A DNA stretch of 60,000 nt. It comes from Tubulanus polymorphus (lineage: Eukaryota; Nemertea; Palaeonemertea; Tubulaniformes; Tubulanidae). Each line of letters opens with the position of its first letter. Position 1 is the first letter of the stretch. The position numbers were made by a program, and so were the translations under genes. Below are positions 1-15,300 of the stretch, piece by piece. The stretch covers positions 18,930,650 through 18,990,649 of the forward strand of contig NC_134026.1 of assembly GCF_964204645.1 (NCBI RefSeq), read 5' to 3'. The notes below the pieces were generated by a model. It saw only the letters and a list, made by a program, of their open reading frames with translations. It ran no database searches and was not told the origin of the DNA.

Positions 1-218
1 GGCAATATTGCCTGGCTAAATTCCAAAATTGTGTGGTTTTTGCAAGATTTGTTATGAGTTTTGTAGATTTTGGAAATTAATTGCGATAGAGAAAATATTC
101 CTGCCATTATCCCGCTCATGATTGCATAGTGTTGTCATACAACATGATTGGTCCTGATCGTGATCTGAACAAATATGGTTAATTTAGATTAATTTTTGAC
201 ACTTTTTGCTCATTTCAG

Positions 219-378
219 ACCATTCTATGCTACAATGCTTCATTGCCTTATTCATCCAGCGTTCAAAGTTCGGCAGCATGCCCAAATGTGTCTGAAGAAA
301 GTATTGTCGATTCTTGGTGGAGCTAAAATCTCACTTGCACTTTTGAAACAGTACAAAGTTACACTTGATGCTGAAGAG
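219..378 (+). CDS. GCN1: GCN1 exon (1 of 36 visible)
   Basis: Follows acceptor ...catttcag and ends before gtaagg. Encodes [13 protein letters not shown] to LDAEE; its first base completes a codon begun left of the window. Confidence 0.88.
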
Positions 379-3300
379 GTAAGGAGATCATAATTTGCAT
401 AGATTTTGATCATCTTCGGGCGCACTGATCGGTCCGAAAATCTAATCCATGACTGGCCCCTAGTTTTACCTAAGTGTAACATCTAATATAGGTCAATTCT
501 TTATGGGTTTGTATCTTCCGCTGAGAATCTGTGGTAACTATTTTCAAGTTGAATTATCTAGCAACTAGATCAATTCAATAAATGAATGTAGAATGATTAA
601 AATTGAACTCGTTTTGCTGTCACAGTGTTCTAGCTTAAAGATATGGATCTTTGCCAAGTTTGCCACCATTTTCATACCGTATTTGAAGTACCGGTATGCT
701 GTTAATTAGTTAATACTGGCTTGTTGTTAGCCTAAGCTGTGTGATTCATGGGCAAATATTTACAGAAAATTTTATTCCAGGAATCTGCGAGAAGCATTGT
801 GCCATCTTCATCAGTTGAGATCAGTTCTGGAGAAGGGCTTGTAGAGAAACCAAGAAATGCCCGCTTGTTTGCTGACGCTATGGTCCAAATCAGCAATGTG
901 AAGGATCCCGAAATGAGAGACGCCAAAGATTTGGGCATTGCAACATTGATTTTGTCCCACCATGAATTGATAGGTAATGATTTTCTTGGTTCGCTTGTCA
1001 ATCATGCTGGGGTTGAATCATCTTCCCTCGGCAAGGATTCGAATCTGATTGCATTGCTACACTCACCCACAGCACGAACCAAGTGCGCAGGTACATGTGT
1101 ATGTGTATTTTTTTTCAGTTCAAACGAATATCGATTGCTGGACTGAGATAATGGCCTCGTTGAAGTTGGATGCTGGTGCTTTTATTCGTGCTAAAAAGGA
1201 TGAGATTCTGCAGCTTATCACCGAAATCAAACCAGTTACCAAGGTAACTACAGTTGATCTGCGGTTAACTTCTACCGTATATACAGAACATTCATTTACG
1301 ACCAACTTGCGAATAGATCTACGTATAATTTTACAAATATCCTAAGTGTGGACGATAAAATGGGGCCTCAACTTGTTTCTTCTGCAAATAGTTGATGGTT
1401 GGATGTAATCTTTGTTGAATTTTTATTTTCAGTCGGTTGAAAATACGTTGAAAACGTTGTGCAGAATTGAACCGAATTCGATACTGCCGGGAATAGTTCA
1501 ACACGTGCAGCCGGTGCTTCGCAGTACATCTTCAGTGAACGTTCGCGTCGAAGAATATGAAATCATGAAGACACCAGATGGTGTGCTGTACAATACGTCT
1601 GTCATAAATAGGTATCTATACTATGAATATATCTATACTATAATCTATACTATGAATAGCGGTAGCAGTCCAATTTATCTCATGTATCTTTGTAATTTAC
1701 TCTATGTATCTTTGTGATTTTCGCGTGCTGATAGCTATATCTGCTTCAACTGGTGCAACGGTTATTTCATAAGACCAGAACAATTATGTGGCTGCAATAA
1801 ACCTGAAAACATTTCAGGCATCAGCAGCAATATTGTGTACAAAACCCTGCCACACTAGCCCGAGTGTGCAGCTACATGCGCAGCTTAGAGAGGATGTCAA
1901 TATCAGCCAATCAGATATTCTGTCTAACATATTTTAGCCTGGTTTTCCAATTTATTGTTTTTCCGCGGAATTTGCCTCAGTAATTGTACAATGAGTTATC
2001 TGATTGTGAGTTTTCCTGTGGCAAACCCTTTTAGTTTTGACTTATGGTCTCCACGGTTTTTTGGCTAGTGTGTATATGATATTGAATACTCTATGAATAG
2101 TCTATGGTTAACTGTATTTTGTGGCCAATAAGCTGAGGGCTGTTTTTGGATAAGCCTAAAATACATGCATTTTAGTTGAGCCCTATGAGCCAAATATCTA
2201 ACGTAGCGAATGGGTTAATCAACTAACACTTGTTAACAATCTAACTTCAATTGAAGTAGATTCCTGGGACTACCGTTGATACAAAAGGGCATTTGCACTT
2301 AAGGCAATTCATTAAACTGTTTGTATCTAATTTTTCAGTGTCACTCAAGAAGTTGATGATAAAAATGTAAAGAGAGAAAGCAAACTCTATTCGTATGAAG
2401 ACCAATTGGCTGATCTGGAATATAAAAAGGTTATTAACCACTTGACACATTGAGTGCCTGCTATGAATTAACTCGTTCTTCTGGTTCTGTCACCGGTGCC
2501 GTCTACGAATATATTCGTAAAGATTCCTCATATTTACAATAATATATTAAACACTCTGGCTCACAGGAATGACATAGTTCCCGGTTGGCTGGCAATATGA
2601 ACAAACTCTGCTTCATTCTCTGTGCTCCTTGGTCAGTTCCGAGCAAAAGCTGACTATGTAACTGCACAAGTAAAACTGTGTGTGAATGTTGAATCAAACT
2701 ATGTCTAGCAGGTGATTGTGGGTATCCCGCAATGAAAGTGTACCATGCCATATGATGAACTTAAATTATGCAATGGAAAGACATGGATAATGATGTCATA
2801 GGGCGTGTTGATAATACACACTCAACCGAAGTCAACCAAAGTTTACCAATATCAGTTTTTTTTTCACAAAAAGGGAAAAGTAGTTCTTACTGCTCAAACT
2901 GATCTTTGACTAAAGTGAATCATGACGTTAACGATTATGCACGAGTTGGTAATTGTATTTCATAGGAGATGGAGCGAAAAAAGAAAGGAAACAAAGGCGA
3001 AGTGAAGCTTACTAAGAAACAGGAGGAATTAAAACAAGAGCAACTCAAAAAGGAAAAAGAGATCAGAGATCGGTTGAAAAGTGTACGTATGAAAAGATGA
3101 TTTGATCTGTAAAACTTTTTGTGGTACATGTACATGCACTATGTAGTTTTGTTCCATCCACCCACCCTTAACTGTTGGCAGAGAAAGGGTTAAGCGGTTG
3201 GTTGCGGAAATAAAGTAATGATATTCATCCTTTTCGTGAATGTCGTGAAGCAATATCTTTTTATTTTTACTTTACAGTGCGATATGAAATTATCCGATGT

Positions 3301-6300
3301 TTGTGCCATCTTGAGCGCGTGTCTGGCCGGAAATGCTGAACAGTTTGGAATCTACATGCCCGAATTGTTAGGCGACATAATGCCGTTGTTTAAATCACCT
3401 CTCGCTGCTCCTCGCGTACGTGATTTGTACTTAGATATGAAACGTGCTGTATTTGGTGAAGAATACAAAGTGCTTGGTAAGTCAATCATCATATACATGC
3501 ATCACTCATTTTCATTTCATCTTTAAAAGTAGCGTTGGATTGCGATGTGGCAGAAGAGATTGTTATGTACTTTTGCGAATCATTCTTTTTCGATCAACAT
3601 TCCTCGAAAGCGAAGTCTATCTATCTAATCATCAGGGGCATTCCGCAATGTTGTGAATCGAACTAAGATTTTTTGCTAGTCATGTAATGATCAGTTCGAG
3701 TAATGTGATCAGTTTTCAAACCGAGTTCGTAGTTGTTTGAAATAAGTTGTACTACATTCGTATCATTGGTCCAATTTTTTCAACATGATTTGTTTGAAGC
3801 CATACTTTTGTCTTCTCGGACATGAAGATATGGGGCCAAAAGGCTGGTGCAATACAATAAATATGCCGGGTATGCATGTGAAGATGTAGTGTGTATGAAA
3901 TGCTATAGAGTGGTGTGAATATACAGCATTTTACTTCAACAAATCCACAGCCATTCAGGAGCTAATATTGATAATACATTTTGTATACGTACATCAATAT
4001 TTGTAAATAAAGATAACAGATATCGAACAGGCAATTAGGAATCCATTCAGATAGTCAGCCATTTGGTAACTGGGCGATCCATGCTTGCTTCATGAAATAC
4101 AATTTATTTGGTATTCACTGTACAACATATCGATCCCAAAATATTCCTAACGATAACCGGTGATGCATAATTTGAATTGTCCTCTTTTAAAAAGGTTGTC
4201 TCCTCTCAAATGTCACCCTCCGTTTGATGAAGCCGCAATGTCAACTGGATCAATGGTGGACGCAAGAACCGCTGAAATTGCAAACGGTCAAAACTATGAA
4301 ATTGCTACATGAGAAAACAAGCAAATCGCCATTCAGCGCTGCGGCGTTTGCCTACTGTTTCTATCTAATCAGAGCTGTGCTGAAAGATAATGGAGCAGTC
4401 GTCGGAGGAAGCATTGAAGTGCAAAAACTGGCGATCGAGGTTGTCCGTGTTCATGCACAAATTCGCTGTTCTGATCCAGAAGATGTACTGGTAAGTTGAA
4501 ATTAAGCTCATTATTTAAGAAATCTGCAGATCTGTGACTAGAGATGTTAACGTAAGGTTGCTAATATTAGACAGTGCCTTACTACGGGCTCGTGTATGTT
4601 ATTGTTGCAGCCGAAACACTCCAATCCCTCCTAGAAGACCGGCGGCTGCTGTTCAGGGTCGTTCTGCTTTTGCCCGGAACTTGTTGCCAAGACGTCCCCT
4701 CCTACTTCCACACTCTGTAACAGTAAAACGGTCAATGTCGGTCGACGTCGGTCCTCGCGTTGAGAACGGACAACAGTGCTTAATTCAGTGAACTCCCTAC
4801 ACAAACGTTTCGGTCCTTGTCGGCCCTCGCGTGAGGACATTTGACTCGTCTTTCCCACGCGGAGAATGTCGAGAGACGACGGTTCCCGCGTTGAGAACCA
4901 AACGGCGGTGTTCTCACCAGCGAACATGAACGGTAGACACGTCTCTCTCGCTCAAATGATGTCGAGCGACGTTGGTCCTCTCGTTGAGGATCGAACAGCA
5001 GTGCCCCCTTAGCGAGCTTCTCGCACGATTGATGTCAAGCGATGTCGGTCCTCTCGTTGAGGATCGAACAGCAACGCCCCCTTAGTGAGCTTCTCGCACG
5101 AGCGGTGTCGTTCCTCTCGTTGAGGGTCGAACAGCAGCGCCCCCTTAGCGAGCTTCTCGCACGATTGATGTCGAGCGATGTCGTTCCTCTCGTTGATGGT
5201 CGAACAGCAGCGCCCCCTTAGTGAGCTTCTCGCACGATCGATGTCGAGCGATGTCGGTCCTCTTGTTGAGGGTCAAACAGCAGCGCCCCCTTAGCGAGCT
5301 TCTCGCACGATCGATGTCCAGCGATGTCGGTCCTCTCGTTGAGGATCGAACAGTAGCGACTACTTCAGCGGACGGGTACGGTGGACACGCCAGCACACTC
5401 CGCCTAGGAAGACTCCAACTCCTGCTCCTGACAACTAGAGATTAAAATAAAAAGCATAGACTGATAGAATATGCAGTAGTTTTATTATGACCGTCTCCCC
5501 GAACAGCCAGTTTTCGACTGGCTAAACAACTCCTGAAAACCATTAAATAATTGCATTTCATACATATTTCATTACCATCCCCCCTTAACAAGTACAAATA
5601 AATATAATCAACACAAATAACATTTATCAGATAATACTACAAACCATGCTTCTCTTACCGAACATTTGTATACATACCTGCTCCCATGAGAGCAAACCAG
5701 TACTAATTACAATTGGCCGAACGGAAGTAGCCTCAAGAAAACCCCGGGAAAAATAATCGCATCCGAAACGCTAAATAAATCGCCCCAGCCCCTAACAACA
5801 TACCCCGGCCAAGCCGCGACGCACCATAGCCAATAACGGAATATCTTAAGAAAAAACAGGGACTCACCTAGTGATTAAAATAAAAAGCATAGACTGATAG
5901 AATATGCAGTAGTTTTATTATGACCGTCTCCCCGAACAGCCAGTTTTCGACTGCCTAAACAACTCCGGAAGACGACTCCCCTCCGCCTGCGGACTACCAC
6001 CCGGACCCAAGATGGCAGCACCATCTAATACCCGACTGTACAAGTAACACTACCATATTATACGGAATTTTACCAATCTGACATGTAGATCATAACTTAA
6101 TACCCGAAAAAAGTCCTTTTAAAAGATCCCCCTTCAACATTCCTCAATGCATTGTAACGCTTATTGAGGTTACTGTAAAAATAGAAAATTCTGTACTCCA
6201 ATTCAAGTTCGTGCATATGTTATGCAAATAATTGTATAAACAATAGCTAGCCAAGTTTTCCGAACAAGAAACACTGTTCAGAACTGTTTTTTCAGTGGTA

Positions 6301-9300
6301 TAAATTGCCACACATTGCTGAACATCTCTCGGAAAACATTCCAAACGATATTTTGAGGGGTAACGTGTGCTGGGCTTAAAAGGAAGCGGTTTCCCATTTT
6401 CTCTGATACATATACACTAGGTTGTTTATATATTTATTTTAGCACGGTGCTGAGCTACTTCCTCGTCGTGATATGCTTGAAATGTTGGTGTCTATATTGA
6501 ACTCATCGTCCAGTAAAGTACAACAGGTGGCTCAGGCGGCGTTATTTGCCGTCGCTGAATGTGGCAGTGGTATGGATGGCTGCGCGGCTGCTGAACAAAA
6601 TGAAATCGACATATTGTTGAGAGCCTTGAAATCACCGAGGACCGCCACTCGAGAATCAGCATTACTTGTGAGTAAACAAACTCCGGAAAGACCCAAACTG
6701 GAAATTTACGATGATCCATTAAGTTTTATTTATTTTCTGAAGGCTCTGAACATAATGATTGTATTGTTGCCAACACCTACCGATGATCCGAAGAATGGCT
6801 TCATAGTTGCACAAAGGATTCTCGTCGCCAAATGTGACCCGGAAGAAAATGTACAAAAACCAGCTGATAAGTATGTGGTATTTTCTGATTTAGATAGTAC
6901 CAGTAGATGTTAGATGGAATAAGCTTTACCTGTTGAGTTCAATATTTATTCCTCAAGAATCACATGCATAAAATGGTACAAAATTTCGTATTTGAAATAG
7001 AATGTGTACCTGACGTCACTAACAGCTATTGCCTTTGAACACTTCTATCTAGCCCATTTCATCTATCCGTCCATCAATATGTGGACAGAATCCCATTTTG
7101 TTGTAAAGTTTTTCGACATTCTTCGGTCTTGATGTTAGGTTTTTAGCCCACTTGGGACTTTTAGTCCCAGCGGGCTATTGCGTTCACTTTTCGTCCGTCA
7201 TCTGTCCGTTCGTCCGTAGACGGAATCCAGTTATTTTGGGAAGTTTTGAAGACGCTACAAGGTAACGTCTTGATATTTGGGTTACACATGTATCTACACA
7301 AAATCAGCACTTTTTACACATTTTTTAACTTTTTGAGGGAAATTTTGAAGACGCTTTGATCAATTACCTTGATCTTTCGGATATATGTGACCCCCCCCCC
7401 CCCCCCAGGGCCCATCAACATAACAAAAATTGGGTCGGTCGAACTCAAGATGGCCGTCCTATGACCTTTTTAGTGCCCAAAAATGTTAATTTTGGCCCGT
7501 AGCTTCCTACTGGTTTGCCATTTCTCATTGCATTTTGTGATGGGTATTCTTTGGAAAGGGATGTTTTATACCTGAGACAGGTATTTTTCATCAGCCAATT
7601 ACGACGCAATTGGTGGCCATCTTTGTGTCACCAGTACTCATTCGTAAGTGGGAAGAAGTTTTTCCACATTATATTGATACCTAAGCGTATTTTGCTACCA
7701 CAATCAATTGGAAAGTTGTAGCTCATAACGTGTTCTATGATTGTGGTGAGTTTCAAGGTAATTGGATTTCGTATATGGCCACCAGGGGGCGTTGAATAAT
7801 ACAATATCTTAGCATTTCTTTATCATATTCGTACCTATGCATATTTTGTAACCACAATCAATTGGAAAGTTGTAGCTCATGACATCATCTATGATTGTTG
7901 CGAGTTTTAAGGACATTAGTTTTTCTAAATGGTCACCAGGGGGCGTTGAATAGTAGAATAACTTAGTATTTCCTAATTATATCGGTACCTAGGCATATTT
8001 TGTTACCATGATCAATTGCAAAGTTGTAGTTCATGACATGTTCTATGATTGTGGTGAGTTTCGAGGTCATTGGGTTTTGAATATGGTCACCAGGGGGCGT
8101 TGAATAGTAGAATGACTTAGTATTTCCATATTAAATTGGTAACGAGGCATATTTTGTTATCACAATCAATTACAAAATCGTAGCTGCTGACATGTTCTAT
8201 GATTGTGGTGAGTTTCAAGGTCATTGGTTTTTGTAAATGGTCACCAGGGGGCGTTGAATATTGAAATTGTTAGATTGTTGAGCATTTGAAACCACTTCCC
8301 AAGTGGGCATGGTGTCCCTGGACCCCTAGTTATCAGTTTACTAAAAACGTTCTAGGCTAACTAATGTGTAAAGAAACACCACAATTCTTGTGCAAAATAA
8401 CTTGTGCATAAACTAGTGTTACATCAATGGAATTTGATTCAGAATTTATTTTCTGCTTTTCACAAATTCATTAAAATCAATATCTGAAGAAATCGCATAG
8501 CCTAAATGATTAGGACTGAAGAAAAAAATGTGTACGTTGATATTGGTTCTTTCCAACTGTCTGTTACTATTTGATAAGAAACTATTGTGGTGTATCCTTC
8601 AATTTTTGCACTACAGTATGTTCCCTGGGCATCACGATTTACGTGTCTGAAACTTCTGATTTTCTTGACAAAGTCTTAAAAGTCCATGCAGCTCTTGTTC
8701 GGTGGATATTTTTCAATTGCTGATACTCAATCTTTGTGTTATATTTTCATATTATCAATTCGCATAACTCGCTTTGTTTTGAAGTGCTTGTAACTTAAAT
8801 CTCAAACCGCCAGGTTATGGGAAGACATGGGCCTGGACCTCCTACCAGAGATGTGTTGTGGTCTAGTAGACGATCTTGTATACCATGAAGAAGTGATTCG
8901 AAAAGCTGCATCGGAGGCACTGGCATTGTGTTTAGAGGAATTCAGTGATCAAACATCGAACGTGCTAGAAATCATCATGGAAAAGTACGAAAAGAAACTC
9001 TACGTAAGTTATATTATATTTTCTTTTCTTTGTCGTCTACAAAAAATTCTACCTTGTGGTCTGGAGATCTGTCCAGAATATTACTAGTTCACAAAATGGT
9101 GTGTGTTGCTTATTCTTATACATCGCTGCCATTGCCTAGTATCTAATATTCGTTCTTTAAGTTTAAAAGTTATACAATATTGACGGCAATCTTCATCTCT
9201 GGCAGTTAACGCCTTATTTTGACGATCATTGTCTCATCTGGCAATGTGCGATCAAATTTTTTTTTGTGATTTCGTAGAGACCACCACCAGTTTTAGACAA

Positions 9301-12300
9301 CTTTGGCAGAAAGGTTTCCGAACAGGGTCCGGATGAATGGGCAGCGCGCAGTGGCCTAGCATTGGCGCTCGGCAAGATGTCGCCTTCAGTTCCCGAGGAT
9401 CAAATAGAGAGGGTGTTCCACTTTTTTGTGTCCAAAGGTCTGCTTGATCGAAATGATCGTGTCAGGAAACATATGTTAGATGCAGCTGTAGCTGCTCTCG
9501 ATAAACATGGAAAGGTAAATCTTTCAACCTGATTCTTCATTGTCCGAATGCGGCCAATTGCAAAAATTGCAAAAATCTTCTAACAAGATGGATCGCTTAT
9601 TTCCCAATATTAATGACACAGTAGATTTGTTGTTTTAAGCATCTCAATTAATCTTGGTCTTCTTTAACCAGCAAAACGTCGGCATATTGCTGCCCGTGTT
9701 CGAAATATTTCTACAAGAAGCCCCAGATTCGGCTAGTTACGATTCGGTACGTCAGAGTGTAGTCGTTCTAATGGGATCGTTGGCACGGCATCTCGACAAA
9801 GATGACCCGAAAGTGAAGCCAATTGTGGGAAAATTGATCGATACTTTGTCCACACCTTCACAGCAGGTATGTTCCGTAAATACTTATTTTGCCTCAACAT
9901 TATCGAGACAAAACATATTTCAAATTTGATGGATAAAATTTCAGTTGGTTTGTATGTGTGACTATAACAGTTCATAAATGACAGGGTTGAAAATGTGTAT
10001 GCGATGTGAGGAAAATAACAACAGGTTTTAACTCATTGTCTTGATATTCAATGATGTCCCTATTTTTGGACTGCTCCAAGTTTTTGTCGAATTCATCTAA
10101 CTTCTAGTGAAAAGTCTGTGGAAACCACAGGTATTTTTTAGCCCAAGAACTACTACCAAGAATTTTTTTGATCTTTTGGTTCGGTGGGCGTCACGCAATC
10201 GTTTTCGATTATCAAAATAGCCATTGCACCAGTTCATGCATATACAGTGGAACCTCGTTATAATGAACTCGGATACAAAATTCATCGGATATAGCAAATA
10301 TAGACTTTCGTCCCTAGTAAGACAATTTGATTGATATCATACTGGATATAATAAACATATATTGTGGTCCCGTTAAGTTTGCTGTAACGACGTTCCACTG
10401 TACATATGTATCTATCAAAATACATAGGTACAGTAACCACTGAGTTAGGAATCATTTCTCTGTAATGCAGCAAAAGATTCAGTGACAATTCAAATATTTA
10501 AATATTATGCATCTGTTATGCATCAATATTTAATGGTGGTGATCGTTGATTTTGCCATAATTTAAATAAAACTACGAATGTTTTCACATTTGCTGTATAT
10601 ACATTTGCTCAATAAGCCAAGCTTTTAATTCAGACTACAAGTGTATTTTGATTTTTGAAGGTCCAAGAAGCAGTTGCGAATTGTCTGCCACCCCTGGTGC
10701 CGGCGATTAAATCGGATGCCCCTGAATTGGTTCGTCAGTTGATGAACATTCTACTCGAAACTGAGAAGTACGGAGAAAGAAGAGGTGCCGCCTATGGTCT
10801 CGCCGGTCTCGTTAAAGGACTCGGAATTTTATCGTTGAAACAGCTCAACATCATGTCCACATTACAAGAAGCGATACAAAACAAGAAGAATCCAGTGTTG
10901 AGAGAAGGTAAAGTTATTTTTTGCATTATTCCTTCATTATTAGGGTTTTGCCGTTCTGCAGCAACTATTGATATAATAACGATGATAATAATATGGGTCT
11001 TATTTAGCGCTAAAACCAGCAAAGCTGCTCAGAGCGCTTAACATTTTTGGTATTATTACCCTGGCCATTTAATATTCCATGTATCAGTCATCTCTCACTG
11101 GGGAGAACTAACACCGCGCAGCTAACAAACGCTCTGGAGTCTTCTAACAGGCCAGGTTTCGATTTACTCTTGGGTGGAGAGAGGCAATGGGGATAAGTGT
11201 CATGCCCAAGGACACTGCGGTAATTAATGTACGGGGTTCGAACACCCGACCTGGCGTCTAGATTCATCTTTTCTCTAAACCTACAATTATTAAGAAAAGT
11301 AGAGTATGTGCTAACTTAAGTCAATTTGCATGAACTCTTTATCGCTGCTTTGCAGCTATATTTCATATTTCTGCATTGTCTTTCAATTCATAAGATAAAA
11401 TCAGTACAATACATATCCTTTCTTTGCATTTTAGGTGCCCTATTTGCGTTTGAGATGTTGTGCATAATGTTAGGGAAATTATTTGAACCATACGTTGTAC
11501 ATATCTTGCCTCATCTGCTGCTGTGTTTCGGAGATAGTAATCGTCACGTAAGATCGGTAGGTTTCTCATATGTATACATCGTGTTCTCTTGGGCTAGGGG
11601 CCCCTTATAACTATGTAAGCTTTAAGGTAATTTATTAATAGATAGGTTCATTTAAACGAACTCGGCTTGCTTAATTCATTTTGTTCGTACCAATAGTTAT
11701 CTTGATGAAAGCCGTAAGTTTGAATACCATGTACACCATACTAATTTGCATTAAGAAACATCATACAGGTAACTGTAATTGTGCAGTGTATAAAAAACTA
11801 ATAGCTTGTTCGTGGTGATTCTGTCTCTGGATTGGTTTCATATCGCGCGCTAATCGTTGCATGTTGCTAGTCATTCACCGCATAGAAATAATACATATAC
11901 ATGCATATATTTCCGTCGAGTACTGTACCCTTTCCTATGGTTTTTGCCAATATTTTCTAAATTTGGATTTATCGCCAATGGTTTTTCTATATGACCCGGC
12001 CCTGCGGTATTGCATTTAGCCACCGGCGAAATCCGCCATCTTTTTTCTTGGCGTTCTCGCAGTAGAACGCGTTGGATTTTTTCGCCGTAAAAATCTGGGA
12101 ATTAGGATATTAGGGAGTTTTCACTCTCATAACGGTGAGTCCGTTCGGTTTGGGGGTTATCCCTGGTTTCTTTTTTTCCGTAAGAATTTTATTTACAAAT
12201 ATAATTTGATTGAATTGAATTGTTTTGATTTGTAACAGGATAATTATGCCACCCCCTCCTTAGGGTCAGCATCGTGGCGGGGAGGGATGCGGGCATTTGT

Positions 12301-15300
12301 TTGGCGCCTGGGACAACCACGATTCATGTGCGTCGTGCAGGCGCAAATCCGGTCAAATATGTGCAAGGAGCAATCTTTGCAAGATTTGCGTCGTGTGGTC
12401 CGAGGACCTTTGGCTTCGGGCCGATAAGGCTCTTAAACTAAGAGATCGTCGTCGAGTTAGCAGGGATTCGTCGGTTTCGGCCGATGTGCCAACCAACGTT
12501 TCTAATCCTGTTTCTTATCGTAAAGCGGAGCGGTCGCCGGTCGTTCAGGTACGATCGGCTTCCCAACTCCGTTCACCGGGGAGGAACGCTGGTTCAACGG
12601 CACCGGTCTCCGGTCATTCACCGGTCTCTGGTCGTTCACCGGTTCGGCCAGTTCGGCCGGTTCAGACTACATGTTCGGAACCGAGCGCGCGCCGCGGTAG
12701 TCGCGAACGGCCTGCACCGGTTCGGTCGGTACCGGTCCGGTCCGGGTCGGGCATCGGTCCGGTTCGGCCACCGGTCCGGTCCAGACGTCCGGTTCAAAAC
12801 ATCCGGTACGTTCGTCGTCTGATTCTGATCGTCGCTCCGGGGATAGAGCTCGCTCTCCCACTAGATTTAGACGCCGTGAGCGTAATAAACGAGCAAGATC
12901 TCCTTCTCGCAGATCAAGGTTTGATCGCGAGAGGGACTACGATCGTTATTGTCGGAAGTTTCGCCGTCGGTCTTCTCATCGTTCGTCGACGTCGGTTAGC
13001 GATGTAAGCGATTCTTCTAGTAGGTCGCGATCCCGTTCGAGGGACCGTCACCGAAGTCGGCATGATCGTCGGGATACTGGAAAATACCTGACTCAGAAGG
13101 ATTTCCATGTATTTGAGGAGAAAATTTTAAACTTGTTATCTTCGTCGCAACAAGTCGCTGCAACTTCTACAACAGGTAAGCCTATTCCTGATTGTCCGGT
13201 TAGAAGTTGGCCAGCCCACTCAGTTTTTCGGAATTCTGACTCTGAATTCCTGGATGCTGCGGTAGGGTCTGATTTCAATGAGGATCCGGTCCCAGAAGCG
13301 GCAATTCCTTCTGGGGTCGTTCCTGTCGCGAGCAATTGTGGGTTGCCCCAGACGATGGGGGCTTCCCTGGCTCGCAATGTATCTCCGTCCCGTTCAGTTT
13401 TATCCGAACCAGCGGGGGACATGCCATTTAGAGCGATGATAAGTGAGTTCTTTGTCAAGCACGGGGCAACTCGCGCTAAGCCCACAGCAGCTCCTCTGGT
13501 CGGTGAGTCAATGGAAGCTTATCGCCCTCCGGACTCCGATCTTAACGTTTTACGGGAATCGTCAGCGGTTTCGAGAGAATGGGCTTGATTGGATACGCAA
13601 TTATGGGGTGAACGTCGGCCTGGAACATTTTCATTTCCCCCTCCAGAACGGGGTATGAAATCTGGGAAATATTTTAGTTCAACCGATCCACCTATAGGCG
13701 CATTTCGCTCGGCGTATTACGCAACTCCAGGTGCTGTGGATCACAGTCATAACTGCCTGGATGCTGATTATACTTTGATCAGCCCGGATACTGTTACAGC
13801 ACAGTCGGGTATTCGTTTGCCTAAGTCCGGTTTGGTGGCCATGACGTCAATCCTGGACAATCTTACCAGGGTTGGTTCGTTTCAAGATATGGCACTTAAG
13901 GTGTTGACGGGTGAGCTTCGCGAGACTCACGCCGCCGTTCATGCGGGCTCCGACCCAGAGTCAGTTGCCCTAAAACTGGAGGGAATGGACCGGATTATCC
14001 AATCTTTGGCTCGGTCTGTTTCGCATGTAATTCCGTTGTCGGTTCGGGGTCAGGCTAATCTGGTGTTAGCCTCCTGTCAGTCAGTGATGGACTCCAGTGC
14101 CAAAACTCGTCTACCGGATATGGTGTCCAATGCTTTGCTGAGAGCCCCATTGGGGACGTCTTCACGTCTCTTCTCCGGTTGGTGCGCTCCGGTTTCCGCA
14201 GAGCTGAGGATTCAGGCCAAGTCCAACCCCCGAACTCCGTGGAAAAAGTGTTCTGGTCCGACGCCGGCGGCGCAAGGTTCGGCACGGACGCAAACAGGAC
14301 CATCTCAACATTCAGCGCTTTCTCAGGCGGCTTCGGATGCCGGTTGGAGAACTAGCGCGCAACTTCAACAATCGTGTCAAGCCTCGTCCGGTCGTAACAG
14401 TTCCGGTTCGTATCGAGGCAAGGGGAAGGCTCCAAAAAGGGGCTCTTCCTTTCGGAAAAACTCGAAATGAATTCTTGGGACCAGTGGGAGGTTGTCTGCA
14501 GCAGGCAGCAACCCACTGGTCCGACCTCTTTGGAGACGGTTGGCCCTCCCGGGTCGTCTCTCGTGGCTACCGTCTCCGTTTCCTAAGGCGACCGCGCCTG
14601 ATGAGGTCACCTCCCGACATGCGGCCAAAACCAGGTCAGGAGGCCTTAATCTCTCCGGCTCTCAAGGAACTGGCAGAGAAGGGAGCGATAGAACCAGTTT
14701 GCAACGAAACTTCTCCCGGCTGGTTTTCTCGAATATTCATGGTACCAAAGGCCACAGGGGGTCAACGGACAGTGATAGATCTGTCATCCCTCAATCGGCA
14801 CCTAGACATTCCAAGGTTCCGGATGACCAAGCCCAAGGACGTGATTCAAGGGCTCCGTCCGGGTCAATGGGCGGCTTCATTGGACCTGAAAGATGCTTAC
14901 TTTCAGGTTCCAATTCACCCAAAATCTCGGCGATTTCTCAGGATAAAGTGGAAAGGCCGCCAGTTCCAATTCAGGTCTCTTCCATTTGGCCTCAGTACGG
15001 CCCCGTGGGTTTTCACCAAGTTGGTCAAGTCAGTTCAGAAGGTACTTCAGTCAAGGGGTGTTCAACTGTTCGTTTACCTCGACGACTGGTTAATAGTCGC
15101 GAATTCGGCTCAGGAATGTCGGGAGGCAATGACCTCAGTCTTGGACTTAGTCCATCAGCTAGGGTTCCGCGTAAACAGGGAAAAATCTCAGTTGACGCCG
15201 GCCCAACAGTTCACTTATCTCGGCATGGACTTCGATCTCCGAATCGGCAAAGTCTTTCCGTCTATGGTTCGAGTAGCCAAACTTCAAGAAGCTGTAGCGG

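Noticed and set aside
12484-12822. Alternative 112-codon frame in DIRS ORF1
   Set aside because: Arises from the CCGGTTCGG repeat, which is open in several frames.
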